A stretch of DNA of 64,000 nt. Source: Armillaria gallica. Lineage: Eukaryota; Basidiomycota; Agaricomycetes; Agaricales; Physalacriaceae. The number at the start of each line of letters is the position of its first letter. Within the stretch, counting starts at the first letter, position 1. The translations under genes were made by a program, and so were the position numbers. This document shows positions 43,665 to 53,619 of the stretch, in pieces. The DNA lies in assembly GCA_037576215.1 (NCBI GenBank), contig JBANDB010000011.1:124001-188000 (forward strand), given 5' to 3'. Under the pieces are notes generated by a model, which made no database searches, was not told the origin of the DNA, and saw nothing but the letters and a program-made list of their open reading frames with translations.

Positions 43665-46304
43665 TTATGCAGCACCACCCTCAGAAGCCCCACCCTCAGC
43701 ATCAGAATCCCCATCAGCTTCACCTAGGTGAACAATAAAGGACTTGAGGAAACCGGAGATTTGCACATAGGCATCAACAATCTCAGTACCATGCTCACGA
43801 GAAGCGATGGCATCAAGACCATCAGCCAACTCGCTGATGATCTTCTCATGATCCTCGCACAGGCAGTGCATCATCCTGCCAAGCAGAGCGATCTCTGTGT
43901 TGATGCACTCAACACGGTCGATGCCACGGCGGATAGCTGAAGAGGAAACAAAGTTAGAAAGAAATGGATAACGTGTGCAAGAGAAGGAAACATACCTCTG
44001 TCACTACTAAGAGTGAGAGGATCAAGAAGTGTGGCAGCACAATGGAGTTGGTTCACATCCCAACGAGCAGAGCAAGAGCCATAACAACCAGTCTTGCACT
44101 TGGTGCAAACCTCCTTGCTGACCTCCCCTTCAAACTCACACTCGTCAGGGTAGCCAGACAACGTACAGTTGTAGCATGGCCAAGTAAGCTAGCATGGGGG
44201 TACAATAAGTAAGAAGGAATAAGACCAAAGTTGAGACACTCACCAGTGGGGGACGCAGGAAGTGGGGATCAATGTTGGAATGACACTGATACACATACTC
44301 CTGGCCATTGTGCATTTGGGTAGGGGCCCTAAGACATGAGGATTGTTAGATATAAACTAAAGGAATTAAAAAGAGGACTCACTTGGTAAGAGAATTGGGA
44401 GCAGAAGGCAGCATTGAGAGCTTCATCGACTCCAGAGCTTAATGAGAGGGAGGCTCATGGAATTGCAGATCGATCTGCAGGTGGAAAGCATGCGCATAGA
44501 TCATATTGTCGACATGGCCAGAATCTAACAAAGCCACAGGGGTGGCAGCATGGTCGGTCTTGCTTCCAAAAGGACCAAGAGACTTGTTGGCCTTGCAATG
44601 GTCCTGGCTTGAATGAGGTGGAGACCTTTTATTGTGTGCAGCGCAGCTGCAAAGAGAAGGAGACACAGGGGATGACAGTGCAACAGCCTTCTCCTTGCCT
44701 TTCAACTTGGAAGAAGAGTCCATGGGTGGAATCGGAGGCACAGGCACTGCAGGTGCTATAAGAGAGATGTATAAGAGCCCAGTAAGAGGCTCTCCAGTTC
44801 GTGGGCGATACGCACAAGGAGGGGTGAGCTGCTTTTATCAGAAGTCATCTTCCAGAAACTCTTAACTGGGGGAACCTCGATCTTGTCACTTTCTTCATCC
44901 TCATCTCCAAAGACAGCAGCCCTGTCATCAGCATCATACTCTTCACCATCAGGTGCAGAGCCAGGGTCACTATTGGAGGAAGGATCTGAAAAGAGGACAT
45001 GCGCACAGTCAGTAAGATGAAAGAGACTAGAGGATAGAAGAGGATTGGGACTCACCCATGAGGACAGGCTTCTTGAAAACACCCTTAGACTTGCTGGGTG
45101 TGGGAGCCTTCTTCTTCTTGAGTGCAGACTTGGGAGCAGCAGCCTTGGAAGCAGCGGAGGGATTGGATGGCCTGGGTTTGGGAGGAGCCTCGGTTCTAGT
45201 GAAAAGTAGAGGATCAGTAAGGGAGGACATGCAAAGAGTAAGGGCTACATATGTGATAGGCTGGCCCTTCCTGTTAGTCTTGGGGGCAGGAGGCTAGCAC
45301 AGAACCCAGTCAGTTGCAAACAGAACAGAGAAAAACATGGATTACCTGCGGGGGGACTTCCTGTTCTCACTGACACTTGCACATGAGGGGAGGAGACTAA
45401 AGGCAGCATAAAGACATGCACTGTGAAAATCAAATAAGAAGAGATGCATGGTAGCAGAACTCTGAGCAGGCAAGACAATGGAAACCTGTTTCTTGGAAGG
45501 AGACGCGAAGGCTGCCAGACCAAAAATCCAAGCTCCCACACAACAACCTCAGAGGAAAAGAGACACATACAAGACTCCTGTGGAGGCTGAGGTGCCCTGA
45601 TCATTTGAGGGAACAGGACTTTGTTGCTAAAACACGAAGGAAAGGATGGGTGAGCAGCGGGAGCCAGGAGATAGAAAGACTCAATGTACGTGGTAGGATG
45701 GACATCTTCCTCAGAAAAAAAGGTGGGTGAGGAGGAGGAGGCAGCAATTGATGGCAGAACAGCTGGAGGTCACTCTCTGGAATGCAGTGAGCACCATGAG
45801 GATGGTACTCCGCCTCCCCAGGGAGACAGAGAGTCTCGTTGAGGGTGAGCTAGAGAAAGGAGATGAGAACTAAAAGAAACCTGGATAAAAGCAGGGACTC
45901 ACGAAGTTTCGTTTGTGCTCTTTGGCAGTCAAAGCCCACTGGTCCCACTTGGCTTCACATAAGTTGGCAGGGAAACTGCACACCAGCCTGCTGATTTGAC
46001 CACAAAGTGCAAGGCCATAACGAGAATCCAGCAGCTGGAATTCTTGCAGAGTATTGTGGTGAGCCTCCTGTACAGCACACAGAAAATCAGAAAGACAATA
46101 TAGGAAAAGAAAGAGTACAATATGCATCAAATATGGGTGTGCCTTCTCAAGCGCCCAGACGATCTTGTCACAAGTGATGGTGTACATCAACTTGTTCTCA
46201 AAGTAACGTGCAGTGTATGTGTGGGCACTGATTAAATTGCTACAGAAATCCTTGAGGCTGACCTGGTAGGAATAACTGAGCACGTTGTTGGAGTCATCAT
46301 CCAT
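43665..46304 (-). CDS. Antisense gene 1 of the giant element, Cys-rich intron-containing protein
   Basis: ATG at 46,304 opens MDDDSNNVLSYSYQVSLKDF...WALEKAHPYLMHI. A 51-nt intron (46,118-46,068) follows, then EAHHNTLQEFQLLDSRYGL and LCEAKWDQWALTAKEHKRNF, then another intron (45,902-45,850). Middle exons are Pro/Ser/Lys-rich (APPKPRPSNPSAASKAAAPK) and acidic (DGEEYDADDRAAVFGDEDEE). A Cys-rich block, CYNCTLSGYPDECEF then CTKCKTGCYGSCSARW, precedes a last intron and the C-terminus (RRGIDRVECINTEIALLGRM, ending GGASEGGAA, stop at 43,665). Cys pairs of this kind occur in unnamed Agaricomycete proteins near transposons. The first two and last two exons are clean; the middle joins are not settled. 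Function unknown. Confidence 0.5.
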
Positions 46305-46326
46305 GGCAGCGCGGAGGAGTAGAGAA

Positions 46327-46338
46327 GGTATTTAAAAG
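46327..46338 (-). promoter_or_regulatory. Possible TATA box for antisense gene 1
   Basis: CTTTTAAATACC on the minus strand, about 23-34 nt upstream of the ATG at 46,304. This is very close to the ATG, so either the leader is tiny or the true start codon lies further in. Confidence 0.3.
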
Positions 46339-46664
46339 AAAGCGAGTAGTGAAGAGAGTAGAGGAAAAACCAGCATGTAACACTGGAAGAAAGAACGATG
46401 TGCTCCTGCGTGCAATGCAGGGATGGCAGATGAGAGGATAATAAAGGGAAGAAAGAAAGAGACAGCGACTTGAAATTTTTTAAGGCCCCAAGAAACAGCT
46501 TGACATAAATGAGCTTGTTCTTGAAGAAGTTCACACAAGCATGAGAGCAGAAGCATGATGAGATGACTCATGTGCTTCTTGTACAAAAATAGATCATTGC
46601 TGCAGTAACCTGGACCCATGCAAACCCACAGGAATACACTAGAAGGACTGTGGAAGGTCCAGAT

Positions 46665-46680
46665 CTTAGTGAGAGGTATA
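46665..46680 (+). other. Candidate polypurine tract before the 3' LTR
   Basis: TTAGTGAGAGGTATA directly precedes TGACA of LTR F. It is purine-rich but short, so the call depends on position. Confidence 0.4.
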
Positions 46681-48253
46681 TGACACACTCTGCAAGCATT
46701 TACGCATGTAATTTTGCAATTTCTACAAAGGAATACATGCTACAGGGTCTAGATACTAAGGCACTAGGAAACACAACAGAGTGCAAGATTTATAATGCCA
46801 GTAATGAGATTACTTGAGTAAAGCTGGGTGGAGTGCATGACTTAACCTAAGAATGGTACTAGAAAGGCTGCACTAAGTATAAAGTACCAGTGCTTAACAC
46901 TAAGTGCTCTGACAGGGCATAGCATGTGCATGCTAAGAATAGAACAGGACACGCTTGTGAGATAATTAAAACTTCATCCAACATTGATCTATGATGCAAA
47001 AGGCCCAGCAGAGCCAGAACTTTGAGCTCTAGACTTTGTGATGTCAGAACTTGAGTAAATCTGAAGTTTCTGACTTCGGCCAAAGCATGGGAGGCCTAGA
47101 CAAGGAGTCCGTTGCCTTCACTATGATAGATTTCCCTAAGAGAATATTAGGAAGTAAAATAAGAGCCATGGTATAGGCTGCAACTCCAAGGAGATAGCAA
47201 CCAATGTCAGTACACATGTAATAGCACTGTTAACTGATGTTGCAACACTCAGAGACAGGACCTGGCCCTGAGCCAGACTCCTGAGTCAGCACCAAGCAAT
47301 GGCATGCTAATGGCAACATGCACGGGACCCAGGTGAGAGAGCTCAGCAAACTAAATGATACTATATTTGGTGGTACAAATTTGTAGAATGTAAAATAGAT
47401 AAATAGCACAGTGTAATCATAGTGTACAAGTTTTGGACCCCCATTGTAGTCATGTGCAGGCCACCAGCTCGACACCCTAGCTTCAGGATCAGTTTGTAAC
47501 TTCGAGCGAGAGAATATACCTAGAATTAATATCATATTGAGTGAATTGAGTTGTGTGTGAGGCATAGAAAGCTAACATGGCACTTGTGTGACTGTTAATT
47601 GGCTGGGTGACTTGGGCTCTAACCTGAGAAGAAGAATATAGTGTCATAAAGGACGTGCTCTTGTGCTTTGAGTGTTTCTTGTGATGCAAGGCACTACAGG
47701 TGGCATAGGTTCAAACCCTGTGGCTTGCAGATGGGGTTTTGTAAGGTTTTTGTGTTTCTGGATCACATAGGTTAGAACCCTGTGGATCTACAATTGGTTT
47801 GGAAGCTTGAGCACCTAGGTTTGAATCCTGTGGCTTAAGTGGAAGGTTGTGTGAAGTGTTTCTGCTTGGAGCACAAAGCTTTGAGTCATGTGTCATGTGT
47901 TATAAGTCATTTGAGGTCATTCCATATGTCGCTCTAGACTTTGTGAGTGTTTTGTGTATGTCTCTCAATGTTGCGTGTATTGTACTACACCTTGCCTTGA
48001 GGCCCAGCGACAACTGTCACTCCTCTTGTTATTAAAAGCCTTTGGACTTAGAGAGATCTAGATACTTGACACGTGCTACTGCTGTACTTGTGTACCTTAT
48101 ATTTTGAGAGTTTGGTTGTCTGGTTTCTATCTGCTTCTATCACATTAGAATCCCCCACAAACTTGAGGGTTTGTGTGTGTAGTGTTGGATGTGGGTGTGA
48201 TCAGTGTCTTTGATGCTGTTGCATTTCTAGCTTGCACACACAGAGTCTCTTCA
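46681..48253 (+). repeat. 3' LTR (copy F) of the giant element
   Basis: TGACA...TCTTCA. It is nearly colinear with copy C; many differences are CpG-type transitions. It is one T-arm module shorter than C. Confidence 0.85.
47702..47835 (+). repeat. Array of three T-arm-like modules in LTR F
   Basis: Cores near 47,708, 47,770 and 47,818, with the same variants as the last three of LTR C. Confidence 0.75.
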
Positions 48254-48257
48254 ATGG

Positions 48258-48966
48258 TGTTGTGGCATTGCAAGTCGGTGAAAGGGGATGACAGTGGTAG
48301 ATCTAGACAGCATAACAACCTGTAACAGCAGACTCAGAACAGAGAAAATTTGCCAAGTTTCTTCAAACTCTGCTGGACATGTCTGTGTGCATGTGATATT
48401 GGTCTTGGTCTTGGAGTCTGGACTCTGCACAATGTGTATTTCTTACCTCTCTCCTCACTGTTGCTCTCGCTGTCACTTGCTGCAGTTTAGGATTGAAGCT
48501 ACTATTGTTTGGGTATACCCTTGTGGTATCAAGGTAGGCAAAGGTATGGGTATCTCTTGTTGAGTCTACTATGTGTAATTCTTGCTTTGCCTTCCAGCCT
48601 ACTGCTATTGCTAACCACAGTGAAGCGAACCAGTAAGATGTGATACCTTGTTACCATTGGCTGTTGAACTGACCAGAGCTGTAGGGAGATGCATGCTGAT
48701 CAAGGAGAGGGTGATTGCGATGGTAGTTGTCCAGGAAGGGAGGTGCCAGGCATTGCCAGCAGGTGTGTGCTTCTTCCATCTCCTTTCATCTCATTATTGA
48801 CCTTTGGATTTTGACTATTTAGCTGTTATTTCCCTCTCCTGCAGTGCACATCATCCTCAGCCTGCAGGAAAACTTGCTGTGGTGCATTTTTTCTGATGAT
48901 CCGACATACTGATCTATCCCTAGTGGTCATAGAATCTATTCTCTCGTCTTACCATGCATCCACCAG
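48258..48966. other. Flank between the giant element and GET4, no gene
   Basis: CpG-poor, with short frames only, until about 48,900. The last part probably holds an intron of the interrupted GET4 gene, whose acceptor CCACCAG ends at 48,966. I could not place its first exon. Confidence 0.4.
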
Positions 48967-49008
48967 GGCCCTTAACATTATTTCCCCTCAAATAGCAAGC
49001 TCACCATA
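48967..49008 (+). pseudogene. GET4: GET4 5' fragment, left of the LTR insertion
   Basis: After the acceptor at 48,966 the frame reads ALNIISPQIASSPY, which continues directly with EPHQKTRTFASRY on the far side of the inserted element. Get4 is the scaffold that links Get5/Sgt2 to Get3 for delivery of tail-anchored proteins to the ER. An N-terminal helix of this type leading into '-YEAHQK-RTFASRY-' is characteristic. The match is from memory of fungal Get4. Confidence 0.75.
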
Positions 49009-49233
49009 TTTAAAGGATCTGCCATGCGATGAGTCTTCAACCCAGAAATGAGTATGAGTCGGGTGTATATTTCCAGAGAAAGCTAAGTCAAAGACACAAA
49101 GACATGGTAGAAGTAAGAGGTTAAGTGAGGAAAAGTCCGAAATCAGCGCATATGTAGCTGCCCACAACCTATATGTAAATATAGCTAAAGGAATGATGCA
49201 ATAATAACTCCATAGAAAATCACATCCCTTACA
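49009..49233 (-). repeat. 3' LTR of the gag-only element
   Basis: About 88-90% identical to the LTR at 52,707. Differences are mainly CpG-type, for example GAGTCGGGTGTA against GAGTCGGGCGTA. The last sense base pair is altered to TTTAAA-type. Confidence 0.9.
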
Positions 49234-49245
49234 CCCTCCCCCTTG
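49234..49245 (-). other. Polypurine tract of the gag-only element
   Basis: On the sense strand CAAGGGGGAGGG abuts TGTAAGGG of the 3' LTR, the usual place for plus-strand priming. Confidence 0.75.
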
Positions 49246-49312
49246 ATATTGGGTGTAGAGAATCAATCTGGACCATAGAATGAAAATACAATAAGAGACT
49301 GAAATTGTCTTG

Positions 49313-49660
49313 TTAATCGAGCTCGTCGACTTCGCCATCAATGTTTGGGGTCAAGCCTCCAGTAGGAATGGTCATCGCTGAATAGGCCTTGGTTGATGGG
49401 GAAGCTGTAGGAGCAATTGACAAGTGTGGGATAGATGGGCTTGTATTAAAAGCAATACCATCTTCAGCCTTACGTACATCTGAATCTCCGGTCATGGCCA
49501 AAGAGGTTTCAGGCCTGTAATCAATGCGATCAGGGTGCTGATGGCCTCTATTAGACTTGCTCGTGGCCTCCCAAGTAATTGGATAATTGAGGAAATGTCT
49601 GTGACACACTTCAAGGTTCAGAATTAAATCCCATTCAATGGGAGCATCCAATAGATCCAA
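49313..49660 (-). CDS. Open frame downstream of Gag, unknown
   Basis: 115 codons ending VDELD at 49,313. It contains AMTIPTGGLTPNIDGEVDE and DSDVRKAEDGIAFNTSPS. It may be a frameshifted C-terminal continuation of Gag or the remnant of a second product. No domain recognised. Confidence 0.3.
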   Translation of the reverse strand: MDLLDAPIEWDLILNLEVCHRHFLNYPITWEATSKSNRGHQHPDRIDYRPETSLAMTGDSDVRKAEDGIAFNTSPSIPHLSIAPTASPSTKAYSAMTIPTGGLTPNIDGEVDELD

Positions 49661-49848
49661 GGAGCAGAATTGTCCTGGAACACGGATATATCATGAGGGA
49701 GATCAAATGATGGATACAACATGAAGTCATCCAGGGCTTTGTAGGCATGAGTATGCAGGGTAACCTTAGAGTGTCAGAATTAAGAGAACAATGATAAAAT
49801 ATAAGGGTTTTTCGAATTCCCGGAACAACCATAGAGCCATAATCAAAA

Positions 49849-52499
49849 TTAGGCATTGGAAGGAGCACTGTGTGATCGAGAAACACCTGAGGTACTCTTC
49901 AAATCACCAGAATCATCAGAATCCACAGAGTCCTGAGTATCAGCATCATCTTTGATGGTCTCCCCGGTGTTGGATTTGGTGGGGTCAGTAGAACTTGATG
50001 TATCTGTTGAGCAATCACTTTCATGATCGCTCGCAGAGTCCTGAGTGCCACTGGAATATTCAGACCGAGTTTCCGGTGTCCCACAGCGATTTTCAAAGGT
50101 CTGCATGTAGTAGGAGTGTTGTGGAGAATAATACTGTTCGGCTTTCGAGCCTCGCTCAACGATTAGAGCTTGCTGCATGATTTGATCAACCGTCGAAGCT
50201 TCTGCTGTGATACCCTCATGAGTAATCTCATGACAGATTCTCGTGGGTAAAGAGATAAGTAGCTGATGCCTAAATGAATAGACATCAGGTGGAGAAGGCA
50301 TAATGTTCGCAAAATGCATAAGGTCAGCAAATAATTGGTGTACACCACCAGCTGATATGTAGGTAACACTTTTAAAATGTTGCACAACATCATAGAGTGA
50401 GGATTCATGAATGAATCATTGAAAGAGACCATTTATGACTTGCATAAAGGTCAGAAAGTTGTCTTCAACATTTCCATTGCAATCTTCAACAGAATTGTTG
50501 TACCAGGTGCGCACATCGCTATCTAAAAATGTTGCGAGCGTGTTTGTACATTGTGTATCAATGTCAGATACTTGTTGAGTACCTGAGCTGTCCGTATGAT
50601 AGATAGGGCCACATATATTGGCAATCTTCATCCAACAGATGACTGAAAAGAGCCAGTTATCGAATTCAATGATATCTGGGTCCCCATGGAACTTGTGAGG
50701 ACGCGGAATACTTTGCAAAGACGTCTTTTGGACATTAGAATCGAGTCCAAGTTGAGGAGTAATGAGATTTCGAGCTACTAGACGCTCGAACCGTTGGAAA
50801 ATGGCGAGCATGACATCAGTCTCGCTCCGAGACACAGGATGATACTCAAATATCTCCTTGTCATTAAATATTGGGTGTTCCAAGTGATGTTGGACATGTT
50901 GAAATGGAGCTGAAGAAAGTGAATGATGGGGCCTGCCCAAAGTATCCTGCTGCGATGCTGAATGGCGGCTATCAGAGTCGAAACTCGCAGGAGCACGACT
51001 TAGGAATGATTTGGACTTCATCTCATCTTGCAATGAAATTTCGACGCGATGATTTTTGGTGTCTTGTGCAGCAGAAGCCTGTCGACGTGAAGACTCCGCA
51101 CGCGGCAATGCAGGAGATTCCGACTTCTTCAATGGCATACCTTCTTCAAATTGAATAGGTGCCGATGTTCTGATTGATTGGAATTTTGCTTCCATTGAAC
51201 CTCGAGGAGAAATCCTCTTAGGTTCGTAAATAGAGGACTCGAGTTCATGCTTAATAGAAGCAGACTGAGGTTGCTTGACAGGACAACTGTCCGTTGAACT
51301 GTCATCCAGAGGTATATCCATGGCCTTCCCCCTGTTAAAATGAGCAGAATGCATTTTGTAATTGGAGATGGTACTGAATCTTGAACAGGTCGACCTCTCA
51401 AAATTAAGCATGCATGGGCATCTTGACGTCGAGAGAATGCGACATCAGATTCCCCAGGTTGTTGAGGGAGACTTAAGGTTGAAATGGCAGCCTTTAAATC
51501 ATTATCAAAATTACTTAAATCATGAGAAGAATTCTCTGATTTTGTGCCACTATCACATTGAACTTGAATAGACAGAGAAGAATTCATTCTATTCAAAATA
51601 CTACTAGAATTATACCGAGGGATATCAGCAGTAATAAATGTGCTACGAGGTGTCTTAGGCGACGGTACGTATGAGATATCAGGTGGTATATCCTGAGAGA
51701 CACGACGAGAACGTCGTGAAGATGAAACAACCTCCTCATGATCAAACACGGTGGGCTTGACATGCAGAGGCGAAGCGAGGGGCTGCAGCGACGAGTGTAC
51801 CACACCCTCAAGTAGAGATGGAGCAGCTTGCAATGCGGACGGCATGCGAGCTGGTGCCGACAAGGGAAGTGACAGCGACGGGGAATAAATCCCTTCACGA
51901 GGTAGAGGGGCAGATGCCCATGAACCAGGGTGGTTCGGGGTAGCTGCAAGACGAACCGTGGGCGGCGATGAGGAGGTACGAGCCTCAGATGAGATAGAAA
52001 GCGCAGGTGACAGCCCTGGTGCTGCACGCGATGGCGAAATGCTCACTACGCGGTATGGAGGGGTGTATACCCGTGAGCCAGCATGGCTTGTGGTGGCTGC
52101 AGGCTGAGCCGTGGAATGAGAGAGTGAGCCACGATCACCTAGATCGCTTCGAGAGCGTACAGGTGCAGAAGAATGTTGAGGAAACTCACCAGGAGCATCC
52201 CCTTCACGACGTCGGCGACGTCGAGCCAATTCCTCCAGTATCTCCCCATCGGATGCTTCCAGGTAGCTCCGATATGCGCTATGTTGAGATAGGGACAATA
52301 CCTGCTGAGATCGGGCCTGGGATGGCGCAATCAGCGTGCGAGACGAGTGGGTAGTGGTAGACGCAGTACGATGCCCCACTGAAGACGCCGTAAGCCTAGT
52401 AGTTGCTCCAGGGTCCATAGATCCTAGAGGCGATGACCGGTGAAGGTTCTGGTAGAGTCGCGCTTGCGTCCAGAGGGCGAACGAGCGCAGTAGATTCAA
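49849..52499 (-). pseudogene. Gag of the gag-only element, one frameshift and one stop
   Basis: From ATG at 52,499 a long, Ser/Pro/Arg-rich disordered part contains GEILEELARRRRRREGD. A frameshift near 51,400 leads into NFERSTCSRFSTISNYKMHS. The capsid-like core follows: PHKFHGDPDIIEFDNWLFSV, TNTLATFLDSDVRTWYNN and NFLTFMQVINGLFQ. TGA at 50,416 stands where relatives have Arg before FIHES; then GVHQLFADLMHFA, YSFRHQLLISLPTRI and MQQALIVERGSKAEQ, and an acidic Ser/Asp-rich tail to 49,849. The DNWL...TWY...FIHE order is that of basidiomycete retrotransposon Gag. No zinc knuckle was seen. Confidence 0.85.
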
Positions 52500-52706
52500 A
52501 ATAAAAGCGTAGGACGCTCGGATGGGAGCGTCGAAGCAGCCGTGATGGCTGGGGCCGGTTGAGGTTCCGGTGAAGTAGCGTAGTGCGTCGAAAATGCTTC
52601 AGATGAGTGGACGCAGCGTAGTCGACGCTATAGAGGTGCTAGCGAGCACGAAAAAAGCCTAGAAAAGTTAGCTGGCAACAATACAAATTCGAGATACTCA
52701 AAAAGA

Positions 52707-52932
52707 TGTAAAGGATCTGCCAGGCGATGGGTCTTCAACCCAGAAATGAGTACGAGTCGGGCGTATATTGCCAGAAGAAAGCTAGGTCAAAGACACGAAG
52801 GCATGGTAGATGTTAAAAGTTAAGTGAGGAAAAGTCCGAAATCAGCGCATACGTAGCTGCCCGCAACCCATATGTAAATATACCTAAAGGAATGATGCAA
52901 TAATAACTCCATAGAAAATCACATCCCTTACA
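52707..52932 (-). repeat. 5' LTR of the gag-only element
   Basis: Starts TGTAAGGGATGTG and ends TTTACA in sense. It is CpG-richer than the partner LTR. Confidence 0.9.
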
Positions 52933-53345
52933 CCGTACGAGCCGCACCAGAAAACTCGTACATTTGCTTCTAGATATGCAAAATCAGGCGAATACGACAC
53001 CGCCATCGACGTGTTGTTCCAGAGTGCGAGGGAATTGCTCAAGACAGGGCAGGCCAGTTCCAGTACTGACCTTGCCGTATTCCTACTCGATGTCTACGAA
53101 ACGAAGGGATAGACAGTCAACGACGACAGCAGAGGTGCGCAGTGTCATGGTACTCGTTGTCGTGACCGCTGATTCGAATGGCACAGACAGATTGATGCAA
53201 CTCATCGCATTGACTGGCTCGTCGGGATCATGGCGGAAGACCATTATTGGCAAATCCATAGCGTTCGTAACGGTTCCCTTACTGCTCGCCATTGTTCTTA
53301 CCAGTGAAATACGTACTATTTCTGAAGCGGAAATGGCCATAGTGT
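52933..53345 (+). pseudogene. GET4: GET4 fragment, right of the LTR insertion, decayed
   Basis: In frame with the left fragment: PYEPHQKTRTFASRYAKSG, then TAIDVLFQSARELLKTGQ, then TDLAVFLLDVYETKG. An in-frame TAG (53,110-53,112) stands where Get4 usually has Glu. TVNDDSR follows, a 52-nt intron (53,135-53,186), RLMQLIALTGSSGSWRKTII and a possible short intron (53,263-53,304). After KSIA the expected WSAKYG block is garbled and the remaining two-thirds of Get4 (normally about 300-330 aa) is not recognisable. The gene is thus broken by an insertion, a nonsense codon and 3' loss. Whether the genome has another intact GET4 cannot be seen from here. Confidence 0.8.
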
Positions 53346-53467
53346 TAACCTTATATCTTACGGTTCGTTGTAGTAGATAGGAATCAATATATGAGCATTT
53401 ACGTGTCCTACGAAGTTGAATGCAAAAGAAAAAAAGATGGGAAGAGATTGTTATCCTAGGACAGGTA

Positions 53468-53619
53468 TAGATCTTGCGAAGACGAGATCCTTCTTGACCA
53501 GATTTTGTACCTTACTTGTCAAAGACCCGTGATCTATCGTTCCTTTTCGTCTTTCTGGTCTTGTATAAGACAGAAAAGACGCAAAAGACCAATTCTGGAT
53601 TTTGCTGATGAAGTACCTT
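53468..53619 (-). repeat. Dispersed repeat DR1-like copy outside the transposon block
   Basis: The reverse complement aligns with 17,236-17,395. On the plus strand its right end (GGATTTTGCTGATGAAGTAC) aligns with the right end of the 27-kb copy. It keeps several CpGs that are TpG/CpA in the other copies. Confidence 0.65.

Larger units (their letters stand above)
27439..48253 (+). mobile_element. Giant Ty3/gypsy LTR retrotransposon with nested solo LTRs
   Basis: LTR C (27,439-29,073) and LTR F (46,681-48,253) have the same orientation, are about 95% alike where compared, and are flanked outside by the identical 4-mer ATGG (27,435-27,438 and 48,254-48,257). A primer-binding-like site follows C and a short purine-rich tract precedes F. 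Gag, protease, RT, RNase H and integrase read in the same sense. Removing solo LTRs D, E and the LTR-beta copy leaves about 15.9 kb, very large for a fungal Ty3 element. The 5.3 kb between integrase and the 3' LTR holds antisense genes. The link between C and F rests on the duplication, orientation and similarity. Confidence 0.75.
49009..52932 (-). mobile_element. Gag-only LTR retrotransposon (TR-GAG-like) inserted in GET4
   Basis: Direct repeats of 225-226 bp (49,009-49,233 and 52,707-52,932) start TGTAAGGGATGTG in the sense (minus) strand and end TTTACA or an altered version. The flanking 5-mers are CCATA and CCGTA, one transition apart. A purine tract (AAGGGGGAGGG in sense) lies directly upstream of the 3' LTR. 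The 3.5-kb interior encodes Gag but no protease, RT, RNase H or integrase that I can find, so movement would need enzymes from another element. Confidence 0.88.
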
